A stretch of 64,000 nt of DNA from Humulus lupulus (lineage: Eukaryota; Streptophyta; Magnoliopsida; Rosales; Cannabaceae). A program made the position numbers and the translations under genes. How positions within the stretch are numbered: the first letter of the stretch is position 1; each line of letters starts with the position of its first letter. The notes below the pieces were generated by a model that saw nothing but the letters and a program-made list of their open reading frames with translations, was not told the origin of the DNA and searched no databases. The stretch covers positions 194,923,481 to 194,987,480 of the forward strand of contig NC_084798.1 in NCBI RefSeq assembly GCF_963169125.1, given 5' to 3'. This document shows, in pieces, positions 24,372 to 35,564 of the stretch.

Positions 24372-26273
24372 TGTAATGACCCATTAATCTAGACTTTTTG
24401 GACCATTAACGAAACTATACATAAACTTACATTTTTACGAAAATACCATAATTTTATTGAGTAACTTGCAAAATAAGAGTTACTTACAAATAAATACTAA
24501 GAAGGATATGGGATCCCATTGTCTTTAAAAACAAAACATGATTTAAATGAAAAGAATTACATAAGAAATGCGGAAAATACATATAAAACCATAAAAGATA
24601 AAATGAGACTACATCCTCGAATCGAATAACGCTCGGCCCCTTGACTCCATTCACCATCGATACACATCCTCTAAGCGTCACGAATCTTACCGCCTCTAAA
24701 GCTATTTTCCTGCACATAAAACAAAAAGGAATGAGCCTAATGCCCAGCAAGGAAAATCTAACACATAGTCATACACATAAATTTCATAATAAACGTAAAG
24801 ACATATCATAACACTTAATACATACACTTATTATAATGGCCATTATTACTTGGGGTCCCATAGACTAAACAAGCTTATGCCCATGAGATTAGTGGGGTCC
24901 TACTAGCTAAGTAGGCATATGCCCATAATCTTTTTGGGGTCTTGTTAGTCAAATAGGGCATAAGCCCAAGCCTACAAACATACACATTTATAACATATTC
25001 ATAACATATCATATTTCATAACATAACACATAAGCAATACACATATAGATTCTATCCTATTTTGCTTACCAAAGTTACCGGGATATGTGGACTGAGTTGG
25101 GACTTTTTGGAACACTCCTAAAACCATATGAGAAAGAGTGAGTCTTATGAAGAAGAAGAAATGAAAAGGATGGAAAGACTAAACCATTGAAAACATACTT
25201 ACCGAAACTTATGTGCTTAAGAACTTGGATTCCCTAACCAAAATAAGAATGAGGTTAGGGGACTGAGTAGAAGGTTATGAAAGAGGAAATAACATAAAGC
25301 AAATGAACTAAATTTTTGGTTTACCTCAAAGACATGAAAGACCAATCTATACCACAACTGAAATACTATAGAACCTCACTTCCCAAAGTGTTTGATAAGC
25401 TTATGATGTTTAAGCTTATGTTTTTCCCAAACCAGGTGTTTACACTCTCACACTCACTGAACACTAGCAGTTTCTGAACTTAGAGTAAAAGGTGAATAAT
25501 AGCTGGGTACTAGGTCCTATTTATAGAGTTTGGGAATGAAAGTATCTTGATTTTACTTGAATAAAAATAATGGCTTTTTAGGTGAAAATCATTTGAATAA
25601 TCGTTCAGCAGAGGCTGAAGACTCGTTCAAAAGATGCTGGACTTATGAAGAAGTTTGAATGGCTGAAAGGAAAAGAATTCAAAAATGTTTGAATTTATGC
25701 TGGAGGAGGCGATATATCGCCCCCTTTAGGCGATATATCGCTTGGGCCAGTATGCCCGAGGCGACCGTGCATCGTCTCGTGTTTTCCGTATCTACGTGCT
25801 GCGATATATCGCCCCCTATAGCTGCGATATATCGACACACGCTGAATATTTAAACACTAAATTACACATTTTTAGCTAAGTTTGAATGGAGTAAACAGCC
25901 TTGACTAAGCCTTCAACGTATTCAAAGCTGCTGACTGACCCTATAACATTCAAACTTTACCCTTATTTAATTTAATACTCAAAAATACTTAATCCTTAAT
26001 TACCCATTCATAATATGTGCTTAAAATCCTATTGGTTGATATCTAAATCTTATAGTATAATAAATATAATCCTTAATTATCAGTCATATAATCAAACCTT
26101 AGGTTATACTTAATATTCTTAAACTATAGGTTAAACTTAGAAAATCTATAAGTACTACTATGAGTGTCCAAATAATTCCCAGTCTGAACCAAAAATCCAC
26201 AGTAACAAAGATAATACTATACATACTATAATACTACTAAATAATTAGCTAAGTAAAGTTCTTGGACTCTACA
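24372..26273 (-). repeat. Element Q 5' LTR, complete family-A LTR
   Basis: 1902 bases, TGTAGAGTCC to GGGTCATTACA on the minus strand. In transcription order: palindromes at 25824-25835, 25801-25812, 25729-25741 and 25708-25721; TATA box 25516-25526; donor-like TGAGGTAAAC (25319-25328); conserved CTTGCTGGGC...GTGCAGG block 24714-24765. Three related tandem segments containing TGGGGTC-TAG...GCATATGCCCA lie at 24850-24970. Confidence 0.92.
25516..25526 (-). promoter_or_regulatory. LTR TATA box
   Basis: CTATAAATAGG on the minus strand, about 180 bases downstream of the last palindrome of the array, same spacing as in the family-A LTR at the left edge. Confidence 0.65.
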
Positions 26274-26490
26274 GTTTTCAACCTCTGTTTGTCCAAGAAT
26301 TGGTACTACTACAAGTGGTGCGGGAGGGGTAGCGTTCCTTGGCGGAACCTACTGTCTCAACTGGCTAATCTCTTATTCTTGCCTCATAAGTCTTGTTGCA
26401 TTTCTGCAAAAAATTGCTGCCAGTCTTGTGGGGCAAACATTTCCCACATTTCTGCAAACATTTGCTTAAATCCCACAATTACAACTTAAA
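26274..26490 (-). pseudogene. Gypsy gag N-terminal fragment
   Basis: Minus strand reads MWEMFAPQDWQQFFAEMQQDL, a stop, then a degraded coiled region with further stops. It resembles the Gag start around 13730 (PQNWKQMFAAC). It is cut at 26273 by the 5' LTR of element Q. No primer site separates it from the LTR sequence upstream. Confidence 0.5.
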
Positions 26491-27497
26491 GTTTGAAACT
26501 CTAGCTTTGCCCCATAAATCCAAGAATTCAACCCCAAAAATTAAGAGCACCAGTAGCAATGCAAGCATCAAACTAATTATAAGCATGCTTCTAAGCTTTG
26601 TCTGGCACCCAAACAATCTACCACCCTCAAAATTTTCAATTCAATGGTAGCCCCCAAAACCAAGAACACCTATGAGCCAACAATGAAAAACTTCCAAAAA
26701 AATATTCTTACCTTGCTCCAAATCTGAAAAATCTAGCTGAAATGTTGCCTTGATAGTGGCTAACTCCTTTCCTTGAGCTCAATCCTCTCCTAGAACCTTC
26801 AAAATCCAAGAAGTTGGCCTAGCTTGAAGAAACTCTTAGATGGTTCTTGACTTTGGTAAAGGAAGACCCTAGGAATAATTAAGAGAACTCCAAAATGTGT
26901 AAGGGAAGTGCTCAACACTTAGTCCAAATTTTTGCCTAGTTTAATGGTCAAAAGACCATTTTCCCCTAGTTTCAACTTAACCTCAAAACTAATCTCAAGG
27001 GCATTTTGGTCATTTAGCTTAAAATTTCCACTAACCTCAAATTACACCTCAAATTCTCAATTTAATATACTAATCCACTAAACATAATTATTTCCCCCAA
27101 ATTCTATTATTTATCAATAATTCTCACAATATTAAAATTTCCAAAATACCCCTAGGTTCAACCCAAGTTAGGCATTTATCCGTGTTGTGACTTTCTGCTA
27201 AAAATTGCAAGAAAGGACCCACTCATGTTGAATATCACATGTATCAACAGAATAATGTTGTCATAAACACATAACACATAAAAATTCTAAATATACCCTC
27301 AACGGGTCAAAATTACGAAAATGCTACTTTTTAACAAAAACGGGTCTTTAATCACATTTAATACACATAATCATACATACTCAATCATATAATCATATAA
27401 TAATATAACCCAAATAATTCACACATAATTACCCCACGTGCCCTCCTGGCACGCTAATCAAAGTACTTAATTCTATTAGAAGTTTCGGGACGCTACA
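26491..27497 (-). repeat. Gypsy LTR 5' part joined to gag
   Basis: Minus strand starts TGTAGCGTCC and ends somewhere near 26500. It contains a good donor, AGCAAGGTAAGAA (26705-26717), but not the later LTR half with the CTTGCTGGGC block. So the second half of the LTR and the primer site are missing between the donor region and gag. Confidence 0.55.
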
Positions 27498-27559
27498 TTT
27501 CTTCTAAAAAATAAATATTCTACCAATACAATTACTAATTTTTTTTTTCAAACAACTTA

Positions 27560-29365
27560 CTTCCTCTTGTTGAATCTACTTCTTCATCTGCACCTAAAGT
27601 CATTCGTGATCATTCACAAACACATAATAGAGATGACAATTGTCAACAAAAAAATGCTTCAGACATACCCGCCTCCAAATCAGGCAGACCTCTCATCCGT
27701 CCAAAGCATGTAGATGAATATACTTGTTCCTTATCTAATGTTACTTAATCCAAAACTCATCCTATTTCTAATTTTTTATGTTATGACAAGATAAATCCTT
27801 CCTTTCGAGATGTTGTCCTCACAACACATAGCATTGTCAAACCCACAAGCTACAAACAGGCCAGTCAATCACAAGAATGATAGCAAGCAATGACTGTTGA
27901 ATTAGACACTCTTGAACGCAACAACACTTGGCAAGTGTCTCTTTACCTCCTGGCCAACACACCATTGAAAGGGAATGGATCATAACATCAAATACAAGTC
28001 CAATGGTGCTATTGAAAAGTACAAATCACAATTAGTTGCAAAGGGTTATACTAAAATATAAGGTATTGATTATCTTGAAACATTTTCTCTCGTGGCTAAA
28101 TTTAACACATTTAAATTACTTTTAGCCATTTCGGCTATAAAAAAGTGGACCTTGCACTAATTGGATATTAACAAATCCTTCCTTCATGGTGATTTAAACA
28201 AAAATGTTTACATGAAGCTCCCAAAGGATATAATCCTTAAGGGAAACTTCCACCTAATGTAGTTTGTAAGCTAACCAAAAGTCTAAAAGGCTTGAAACAA
28301 GCCTTTAGACAATGATATGCCAAACTTAGTACCACTCTTATAGACAAAGGTTTCACAATATATAAATCTGACTACTCCTTATTCATAAAATATAATTCAT
28401 GTACATTTATTGCATTAGTTATGATGATGATATTTTCATTGCAACTAACAATGTCCAAACTTCCTCTCAATTTAAACAACAGTTAAATGCTATTTTCAAA
28501 TTAAAGGATCTCGACCCTTCAAGATTTTTCCTTGGTTTAGAAGTTGGACGTTCAAATGAAGGCATGTTAATTTCTCAAAGGCCCTTCATTTTACAACTTC
28601 TAAGTGACTCGGGCTATCTAAAGGTGAAACCCTCCTCAACACCTATGGAAGCCAACACTAAACTCAGCCAAGATGAAAGTGATCTATTACCTGACCCAGC
28701 TACATATCGAAACCTAATTGGTGAGCTCATTTACTTAACAATTACTCTGCCTAATATTTCATTCTTTGTCAATAAACTTAGGAAATATTTGACTACACCT
28801 AGATTACCTCATCTTCATGCAGCCCATCAGGTCCTCCAATATCTCAAAGGCACTCCTGGACAATGAATTTTTTTTCCTTCTCTTTCTCCATTACATGTAA
28901 ATGCCTTTGTTGAATCTAACTTGACTGCTAACAATTTTAAACTCAAAATTTTTTAGATTCTGATTTTGATACTTGTATTGATACAAGACGCTCTATGTTA
29001 AGCTATTTTTTTTCTTAGGTAACTCACTCATTTCATGGAAATAATAAAACAGGCAACTATCTCACGTTCTTTAGTAGAAGCCAAGCACAAAGCAATGGCT
29101 AAAGCCACTTCTGAACTCATATGGCTTATTGCTATATTGAAAGACTTTTGGATACCTCATACAAGTCCGACAATACTTTATTGTGATAATAACGCAACAA
29201 TGCATATCTATGATAATCTAATTTTTCATGAGCGCACAAAGCATGTGGAAATTGATTGTCGTGTAGTTTGGGAAAAGATACAAGCTAATCATCTCAAGCT
29301 CATTCACGTGACCTCAAAACACAATCTAGTTGACATTTTCACCAAGCCCCTTTTCAAACCTTAGT
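27560..29365 (+). pseudogene. Copia reverse transcriptase and RNase H
   Basis: From about 27830 the RT start is legible: SQSQEW (stop), TVELDTLERNNTWQV, KYKSQLVAKGYTKI (stop), GIDYLETFSLVAKFNT, LDINKSFLHGDLNKNVYMKL. The catalytic YVDD region near 28420 has lost its frame (only DDDIFIATNN remains). From 28399 the frame is open through KLKDLDPSRFFLGLEVGR, PSSTPMEANTKLSQDE and YRNLIGELIYLTITLPNIS to the stop at 28866. RNase H follows after a degraded stretch at 29035-29364 with TISRSLVEAKHKAMA, LYCDNNATMHI and DIFTKPLFKP. At least six stops or shifts. The usual role is reverse transcription and RNA removal. Confidence 0.88.
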
Positions 29366-29411
29366 TTGTAGATCTTATCTCCTAGATGAATGTAAGAAAT
29401 TTATACATTTC

Positions 29412-29689
29412 ATCTTGAGGGGGAGTGTTAAGATTAGCTATTTTAGTTAGATGCTTATTAGCTTTAGTTAATTCAGTTTCAAGCTTAACTAATTTTGTTT
29501 TGTACCAGCCTAATCAACTCAGGTGGGTATTTTAGTTTTCTGTTTTAGCCTATTTAAGTGAGGCTTTTAATGAAAGTAATTCACTTGATTCTTTACACGA
29601 TTAATAAGAAATCAATTTTCTTTCTTCTAATAACTATATACTTTATATTATTGTGTTTCCATCTTTCATATAGAACATCATCAACAAAA
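29412..29689 (+). repeat. Copia polypurine tract and 3' LTR
   Basis: CTTGAGGGGGAG at 29414-29425, then an LTR starting TGTTAAGATT at 29426. A TATTTAAG box lies near 29552. The right end is uncertain; CATCAACA at about 29689 is my best choice. No 5' LTR exists to fix it. Confidence 0.6.
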
Positions 29690-29956
29690 TTGAGAGGCAC
29701 TATTTCGACTACCTAACGATTGCATTGTTATCAACGTAACGTTTATCCAAAATTATGATTTTCACATCCATTGTAATTGGTGACACTCACAATTGTAATT
29801 GAAGTATAAATTGAAAAAGCTTCACCAAACTTACACTTCCTACTCTTATTATTTTGTTAAGTTTCTTTTTACTTTCTTGTTTGACTAGAATTTTGGTGAT
29901 TTATTGCCTTCAATAATTGTAATTGTAATTGTAGATCTTTTGATTTAGTTTGCGGC
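29690..29956. other. Unassigned DNA
   Basis: About 265 bases with two short ATTGTAATTG repeats (29800 and 29920 regions). No frame or element end recognised. It could be flank of the copia element or the outer part of the copia LTR that the next solo LTR interrupts. Confidence 0.3.
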
Positions 29957-31962
29957 TGTAATGACCAAACTATTTCTAAGACCTTGGACCATCAAAACTA
30001 CTAGACATAGCTACTACTTTGAAGAAAACATACATAAGAAATAATAATAACTTTATTAAAACATCAACATAAATATTGTGCAAATTACAAAGTAAAATAT
30101 AAAATGTGGTATGGGTACCCATTGTTTAATAAAACATAAAAACATTGCTTTAAATCAATTGTTCGAAAACTAAATGTGGAATTACAAAAGAAACATAATT
30201 CAAAAGACTAAAATAGACGTCATCCTCGATCGACACGCATTCCACTCAGTCTGTTCATCCTCAACACACATGCTAAGCTTCCAAGAATCCTTCCGCATCC
30301 ATATCTATTTTCCTGCATCACACTAAAAATAAAGGAGCGAGCCTGATGCCCAACAAGGAAAATCTACTGACAACATATAACATAAACCATATACATCAGA
30401 CTATATCATATACATATACTATAAAACAAATATCATATAAGACTACAATGGCCATCATATTTCTTGGGGCTTGTTAACTAAGCAGGTCATATGCCCATAG
30501 ATTTGTGGGTCTTGCTAACCAAGCAAGTCATATGCCCATAAATTATTGGGGCTTGCTAACTAGACAAGTCATGTGCCCAAGGACTATAAACATACTATAC
30601 ATAATGTAAACGTAACATAACATAACATAAGCATAACATATCATATAAACATATAAAATCTATCATATTTTCCTTACCAGTACCGGGATATTTGAGAACA
30701 AGAGCGGGATTAGAACACTCCTAAAACCAAAATTAAGAATGGTGAGTTTCTAAACTAAACCATCAAAGAAGAAACTTACCGAGAAGAACCTTAAATCAAA
30801 GAGCTTAAATAGCTAACCACAAAACCATAAACAGAAGTTAGGATTCGAAAAAAAAACTTAAGGAAAACTAAGGAATCATAAAGAATAGAACTTATGAATA
30901 ATATTACCTTGGATGAACTAGAACCGATCTACACTTCAATATCAAAAAACACACTTTATCTCACTACCCAAGTGTTTATAAAGCTTAAGATGATAAAGAT
31001 GTTATCCCCAAAACCCAAGTGTATCACTCTATAGAAATCCTAGCAGCTTGAAGGCTCCAAACACAGCTGGAAGAATGAGAGAAATGGTTGGGTACTAGGT
31101 CCTATTTATAGAGTTCAAGGAATGAAATTATCTCCTTTTTGGCTTGAATAAAATAATGAATATTAAATGAAAAATAATTGAACATTCGGTCAACAGATGC
31201 TTAAGACTCGGTCAAAAACGTTCAGAGGCAAGTCAAGAGGTTAAGGGATGAATCAAGCTCGGATTTCTCGAAGTTTGAAAAACCATACCTAGCGCCGATA
31301 TATCTCCCACCCTAGGCAATATATCACCTGACCCTATATCCCGAGTGTTCATGGTTTTGTTCGTGCGAAGTCAACATGTTTTATGTATCTCTCGTTCTAC
31401 GATATATCGCCTCTAAGGCTGTGATATGTCGGCATACGTAGATAATTTAAGCGCGTTTTTGCACGAATTTAGGATAATTAGAGTTGATTAATCAGGTTTG
31501 ACTGAGTAATATGTGATTCCAGCAAGTTCTGGAAGGGTCTAGAACTTCTAGAAACTTCTATTATTGAATTATCCATTTAAAATGCTTAAATCCTCAAATA
31601 AACAAGATTGTGACAAGTGTCATGCTCTTATTGGTTCTGGAAGATTCTAGTGTTTCTAGAACTTTCTTTTATTTAAACTATAATTAAATCCTTAAATAAA
31701 CATGATTGTGACAAGTGTCATGCTCTTAATGGTTCTATCTAAACCTTAGGTTATAATTAAAATATTTCTATGACCAAAAATATTAATCAAACCTTATGTT
31801 ATAATTAATATTTCTAAACTATAGGTTAAACTTATAAAATCCATAACTATTGCTACGAGTGTCCTACTAAGTCCCGGTTTGAACCAAAATCCACGAAATC
31901 TAAAATACTACAAACTACTACTAACTATCTAGCTAGCTAAGTATACATTCTGGGACTCTACA
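29957..31962 (-). repeat. Solo family-A LTR
   Basis: Minus strand TGTAGAGTCC to GTCATTACA, 2006 bases, complete by comparison with 24372-26273 but clearly more diverged. Four palindrome positions are present in decayed form (31295, 31315, 31399, 31421). TATA 31101-31111; donor-like CCAAGGTAAT near 30905; conserved CTTGTTGGGC...ATGCAGG block 30311-30360. Flanks GCGGC (29952-29956) and GAGGC (31963-31967) differ at one base, consistent with an old target duplication. Confidence 0.85.
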
Positions 31963-32935
31963 GAGGCACCAACATTAAGACCATAAATCCGGTACTCTTA
32001 GGCAAAGATTTATGACAATTATACACATTGCTGGGAATTTATGGCTTTGCACTTTCTAAATCAACAATGAATAATAGGAATATATCAATATTACAGACCC
32101 TAGATGCTAATCAAGAACCATATTCAAAATATGAATGCAACTCTTGATAATTAAATATTAAGTGATTAAATGATTATAACATGAATATAGAGACATGTAA
32201 TCATCAATACTAACAATAATAAACACAATTAAAAGTTAGGATTTTAGAGAAATACAACTTTTGAATTGAAAATTTGAAACTTCAAACTTAGGGAACATCT
32301 AAAGGCATATACATGAGAAGTATCACTATCCAAAATCTCTATTCCAAGCATTCCCATTGTTGCTTTGGAGCTTCACCAAGATGGAATGACATGTGGAATT
32401 TAGCAAGCCTTCGAAACTCACACAAGTCAAGCAATTTATGGTGAAATTCTTAGAAAAAAGCTTATGGTCTTTGAGAGATAGAGAGAAAGATGTTAAAGAG
32501 ACAAAGTTGAAAAGTGTGATCAAGGATTTACAACTCTAATAACCCTCATTTATAGTGTAGACATTGTAACTCCAAAAAATTGGATTAGAGCTTTGAACAC
32601 ATCATTTGGAGCTAAAACATGTAAAATAGACATGCCTAGTGACAGACGACACTTTGTTTGTTATGGTTTTTCAAAGTTTTCAGCCCAGGCGATTATGACG
32701 CTTCACCTCTACTCCTGACCCACATTTTTCAAATGTGTTTTAACCACCTCCAAATTCTCCCACACTTTTTGGGCATTCTTAGATACCTCATTGTATCACT
32801 TTTGACCATAAACGTAAGTTATAGATGCCTAAAACAAAATCTCATATTTTCACTTCAACTTAAGTGAAAATTGTTAAGTGTTTTACACCAATTTGTGTAA
32901 GACTACTTTACCATTATATTTAACAAATCTCAACA
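31963..32935 (-). repeat. Copia 3' LTR, second element
   Basis: Minus strand starts TGTTGAGATT at 32935, directly after the purine-rich AAACAAGTGGTGGAA (32936-32950). The distal end is not defined; the sequence continues without a clear boundary to the solo LTR at 31962. Confidence 0.55.
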
Positions 32936-32950
32936 TTCCACCACTTGTTT
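32936..32950 (-). other. Polypurine tract of second copia element
   Basis: AAACAAGTGGTGGAA on the minus strand, immediately before the LTR start. Confidence 0.55.
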
Positions 32951-33439
32951 AAATTTAATCCTCTCTTCTTAGCTCAAAAATTATTGGTGCATAAAGTAAA
33001 TTATATTTCGATTTGAACTTTACCTTAGTAAAAGCATTACAAAGCTTTATCGAAATACTTTGTGTCTTATAGACTAAACCAAGGATTCCTAGTGATAAAA
33101 CCGGTAAAACCTCACACACATCCACTTAACCATTCCTTTTCCCACTTTTCTCACTTAGCACTTTTCATGGCCATGTGCTCATCCATTTCATGAACTTTAC
33201 AAGGGAAAACTCCAACTCACATGAGAGGCAGTACCACCTCTAAGTTCACATAGGTGAAGTTCTTACAAAACATTTGCTATATTTAGAGATGCTTGTTGCA
33301 CACAACTGAACTTTGTTAAAAGCTCATCATATCTGGTAGCAACCAACATTAACCATCCTTGGATGGGACTCAAAATTATGTTAGTGTTGAAACTATCCAC
33401 TTATCAATGACTTTTTCTTAACCATTGAACTCTATGTTC
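32951..33439 (-). other. Copia 3' untranslated region
   Basis: About 490 bases between the end of pol and the polypurine tract. No frame seen on the element's strand. Confidence 0.45.
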
Positions 33440-35564
33440 ACATGTTTTGAGTTGGGTTACCAACATTGGTGAATCTCTTTACTCTGGGAGTTTCAGTCTC
33501 ATCCCTCTAGATGTAGAACTTACTAACCTCTTTGCAAGAGGTTTTGTAAATGGATCTACTAAATTCTCACTATTCTCACATATGAGATATGATTCCATCT
33601 TGAATCAAGTATCTCACATACTCATGTCTTATACTTATATGTCTAGAATTCCCATTATAAATTCCATTATAGGCTCTATCTAATGTGGCTTAACTATCAC
33701 AATGTATCAAGACCGTCGACACCTCATCTGCAGAAATTGGGATATCCAACATGAGATCCCTACGAAAATTGTCTCTTTGCTAGTTCTTGCTGGAGCTATA
33801 AAATCAACCTCCATGGTTGAGTGTGAATTACATGTTTGTTTCTTTGACCCCTAAGAAATTTCTCCTCCTTCGAGCATAAACACCTAACCAGTTGTGGAGA
33901 GATTGTCTCCCACACTCGATATCCAACTTGCATAGGAATATCTCTCAAGTATCTTAGGAAACTTTGAATATTGGAGGCTTATAGCTTCTTGGTCCTTTCA
34001 AGGTACCCTAGTACTCTCTCAATTGTCTTCCCATGTTCGATACTTGTATTACTAGTAAACCTACTTAGTTTACTAGCTTTATATGCAGTATCTGCTCTTG
34101 TACAATGAGCAACGTACATTAGACTCCCTAATGCACTTGCATATTCAAGTTTAGCCACCGCTCTACGATTATTCTTTTCAAGCTTTATGATTGAATCAAA
34201 TGGTGTATTTTCCTCTTTGATTTTGAGATGACTAAATTTGTCAAGCACTTTCTCAACACACTGAGCTTGACTTAAGGCATAACCCCCACTATGTCTTCTC
34301 ACTATTCTACCTAAAATGGTATTGAGCCCTCCAAGGTCTTTCATCTTGAAAGTGGAAGATGCATACCTCTTTGTTTCTATTATGCCTCTCATCTCATTAC
34401 TCAAAATCAACATATCATCAACATATAGACATACCAAAATGACATAGTCATCATAAGTCTTAGAGTATAAGCAATTGTCTGTATTATTGTGTCTCAACCT
34501 ATCTAAAACAATTGCTTTATCAAACTTCTCATGCATTTTCTTTTATTCTTATTTTAATTCATACTATAATTTAAGAAGACTACACACTTTAAGTTCATTT
34601 CTCCTTAGAACAAAACATTCTGGTTGTTCCTTATAGATCTCCTCAGCGAAATCTCTCTTTAGGAATGTCATTTTGACATCCATTTCATGAACATAAAGGT
34701 CATATATGGATGATAAGGCAAATAAAACTCTTATTGTGGATGTCCTAGTAACCGGTGCATATGTATCAGAATAATCGATTCCCTCATTTTGTTTAAACCC
34801 TTAGCTACTAATCTAACCTTGAAGGTTTTTAAAGTGCCATGTGTGTGATATTTCCTCCAAATGTTCAGATTATCGTCAACTTGAAGAACCATAGGAAAAT
34901 TCCATGTGACTTCTTCAAGGTTTCCCTCTAATAGGTAAAGTGTCTCCACTTGAGAACATTTCTCATTTGATTCCAACTCTTTAAGCCTTTCGCTTCTCTG
35001 AGGTAATATGGGTTGTTCATCAAACTTTGGATCTTTCTCTTCACAAGATTCTCCAACACATGTGGGTTCTTGAGAATTTCTATCATAATATAACATGTTC
35101 TCAAAGAACTCCACTTTTCTTGATTCAATTATCACATTAGACTCAAAGTCTAATAGCTGTAGACCTTGTTATTTCAGGCATAGCCTAAAAATGCACACTT
35201 AACAACCCTTGGACAAAACTTGGTCTTTTTAGGCGCTGTGCTCTTTCAATAAGCAAGATACCCCCACACTTTAAGAAAGCCCAAGTTAGGCTTATTTCCT
35301 CAACATAACTCATATAGAGACACATTGTTCTTTTTCATAAGAATTTGATTCAATATGTGACACGCAGCAAGGAAAGCTTCACCCCAAAAATTATAACATA
35401 ATTTAGCATGTAAAAGCATATAATTAATCATCTCAAGATATGTCCTATTATATCTTTCAACTATTCCATTTTTTTGTGGAGTGTATAATGCAGTGCATTC
35501 ATGTATAATACCATGTTGTTCACAAAATACATTGAAATCATTTGAAAAGTATTCACCACCTCTA
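33440..35564 (-). pseudogene. Copia integrase, RT and RNase H (second element)
   Basis: Order on the minus strand: integrase core from 35564 (HRGGEYFSNDFNVFCEQHGI, YTPQKNGIVERYNRT, so the catalytic glutamate is present but the aspartate of SDRGGEY is cut off), integrase tail, linker (35135-34900), RT start with TFKVRLVAKGL near 34800, RT core 34536-33979 with VCLYVDDMLILSNEM, FKMKDLGGLNTILG and GSLMYVAHCTRADTAYKAS, then RNase H to about 33440 with HCDS, YNGNSRHI, LVDPFTKPLAKRL. The YVDD catalytic pair is intact. Stops and shifts separate the blocks. Different lineage from the plus-strand copia fragment: its RNase H has the YNGKSRHI-type end. Cut at 35565 by the LTR of element M, which therefore inserted into it or replaced its 5' half. 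Confidence 0.85.

Larger units (their letters stand above)
18763..26273 (-). mobile_element. Element Q: Ty3/gypsy element lacking its 3' end
   Basis: Minus strand: 5' LTR 24372-26273, primer site 24358-24370, intron-like leader, leader ORF, spacer, gag-protease, RT-RNase H, integrase. It ends inside the region after integrase at 18763, so the last part of pol, the polypurine tract and the 3' LTR are gone, replaced by an inverted LTR fragment. It is the best-preserved coding copy in the window: one frameshift and a handful of stops over 4.4 kb. Confidence 0.9.
27498..29689 (+). mobile_element. Ty1/copia element, 3' half
   Basis: Contains linker, RT, RNase H, polypurine tract and a short 3' LTR; integrase, gag and 5' LTR are missing. 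The short LTR and RT-RNase H wording (LHAAHQVLQYLKGTPGQ, ERTKHVEIDC, DIFTKPL) fit the Ale/Retrofit-like lineage, by recollection of the family and not by search. Cut on the left by a gypsy LTR. Confidence 0.8.

Noticed and set aside
32326..32523. 65-codon frame at the copia LTR
   Set aside because: Within LTR sequence and without motif.
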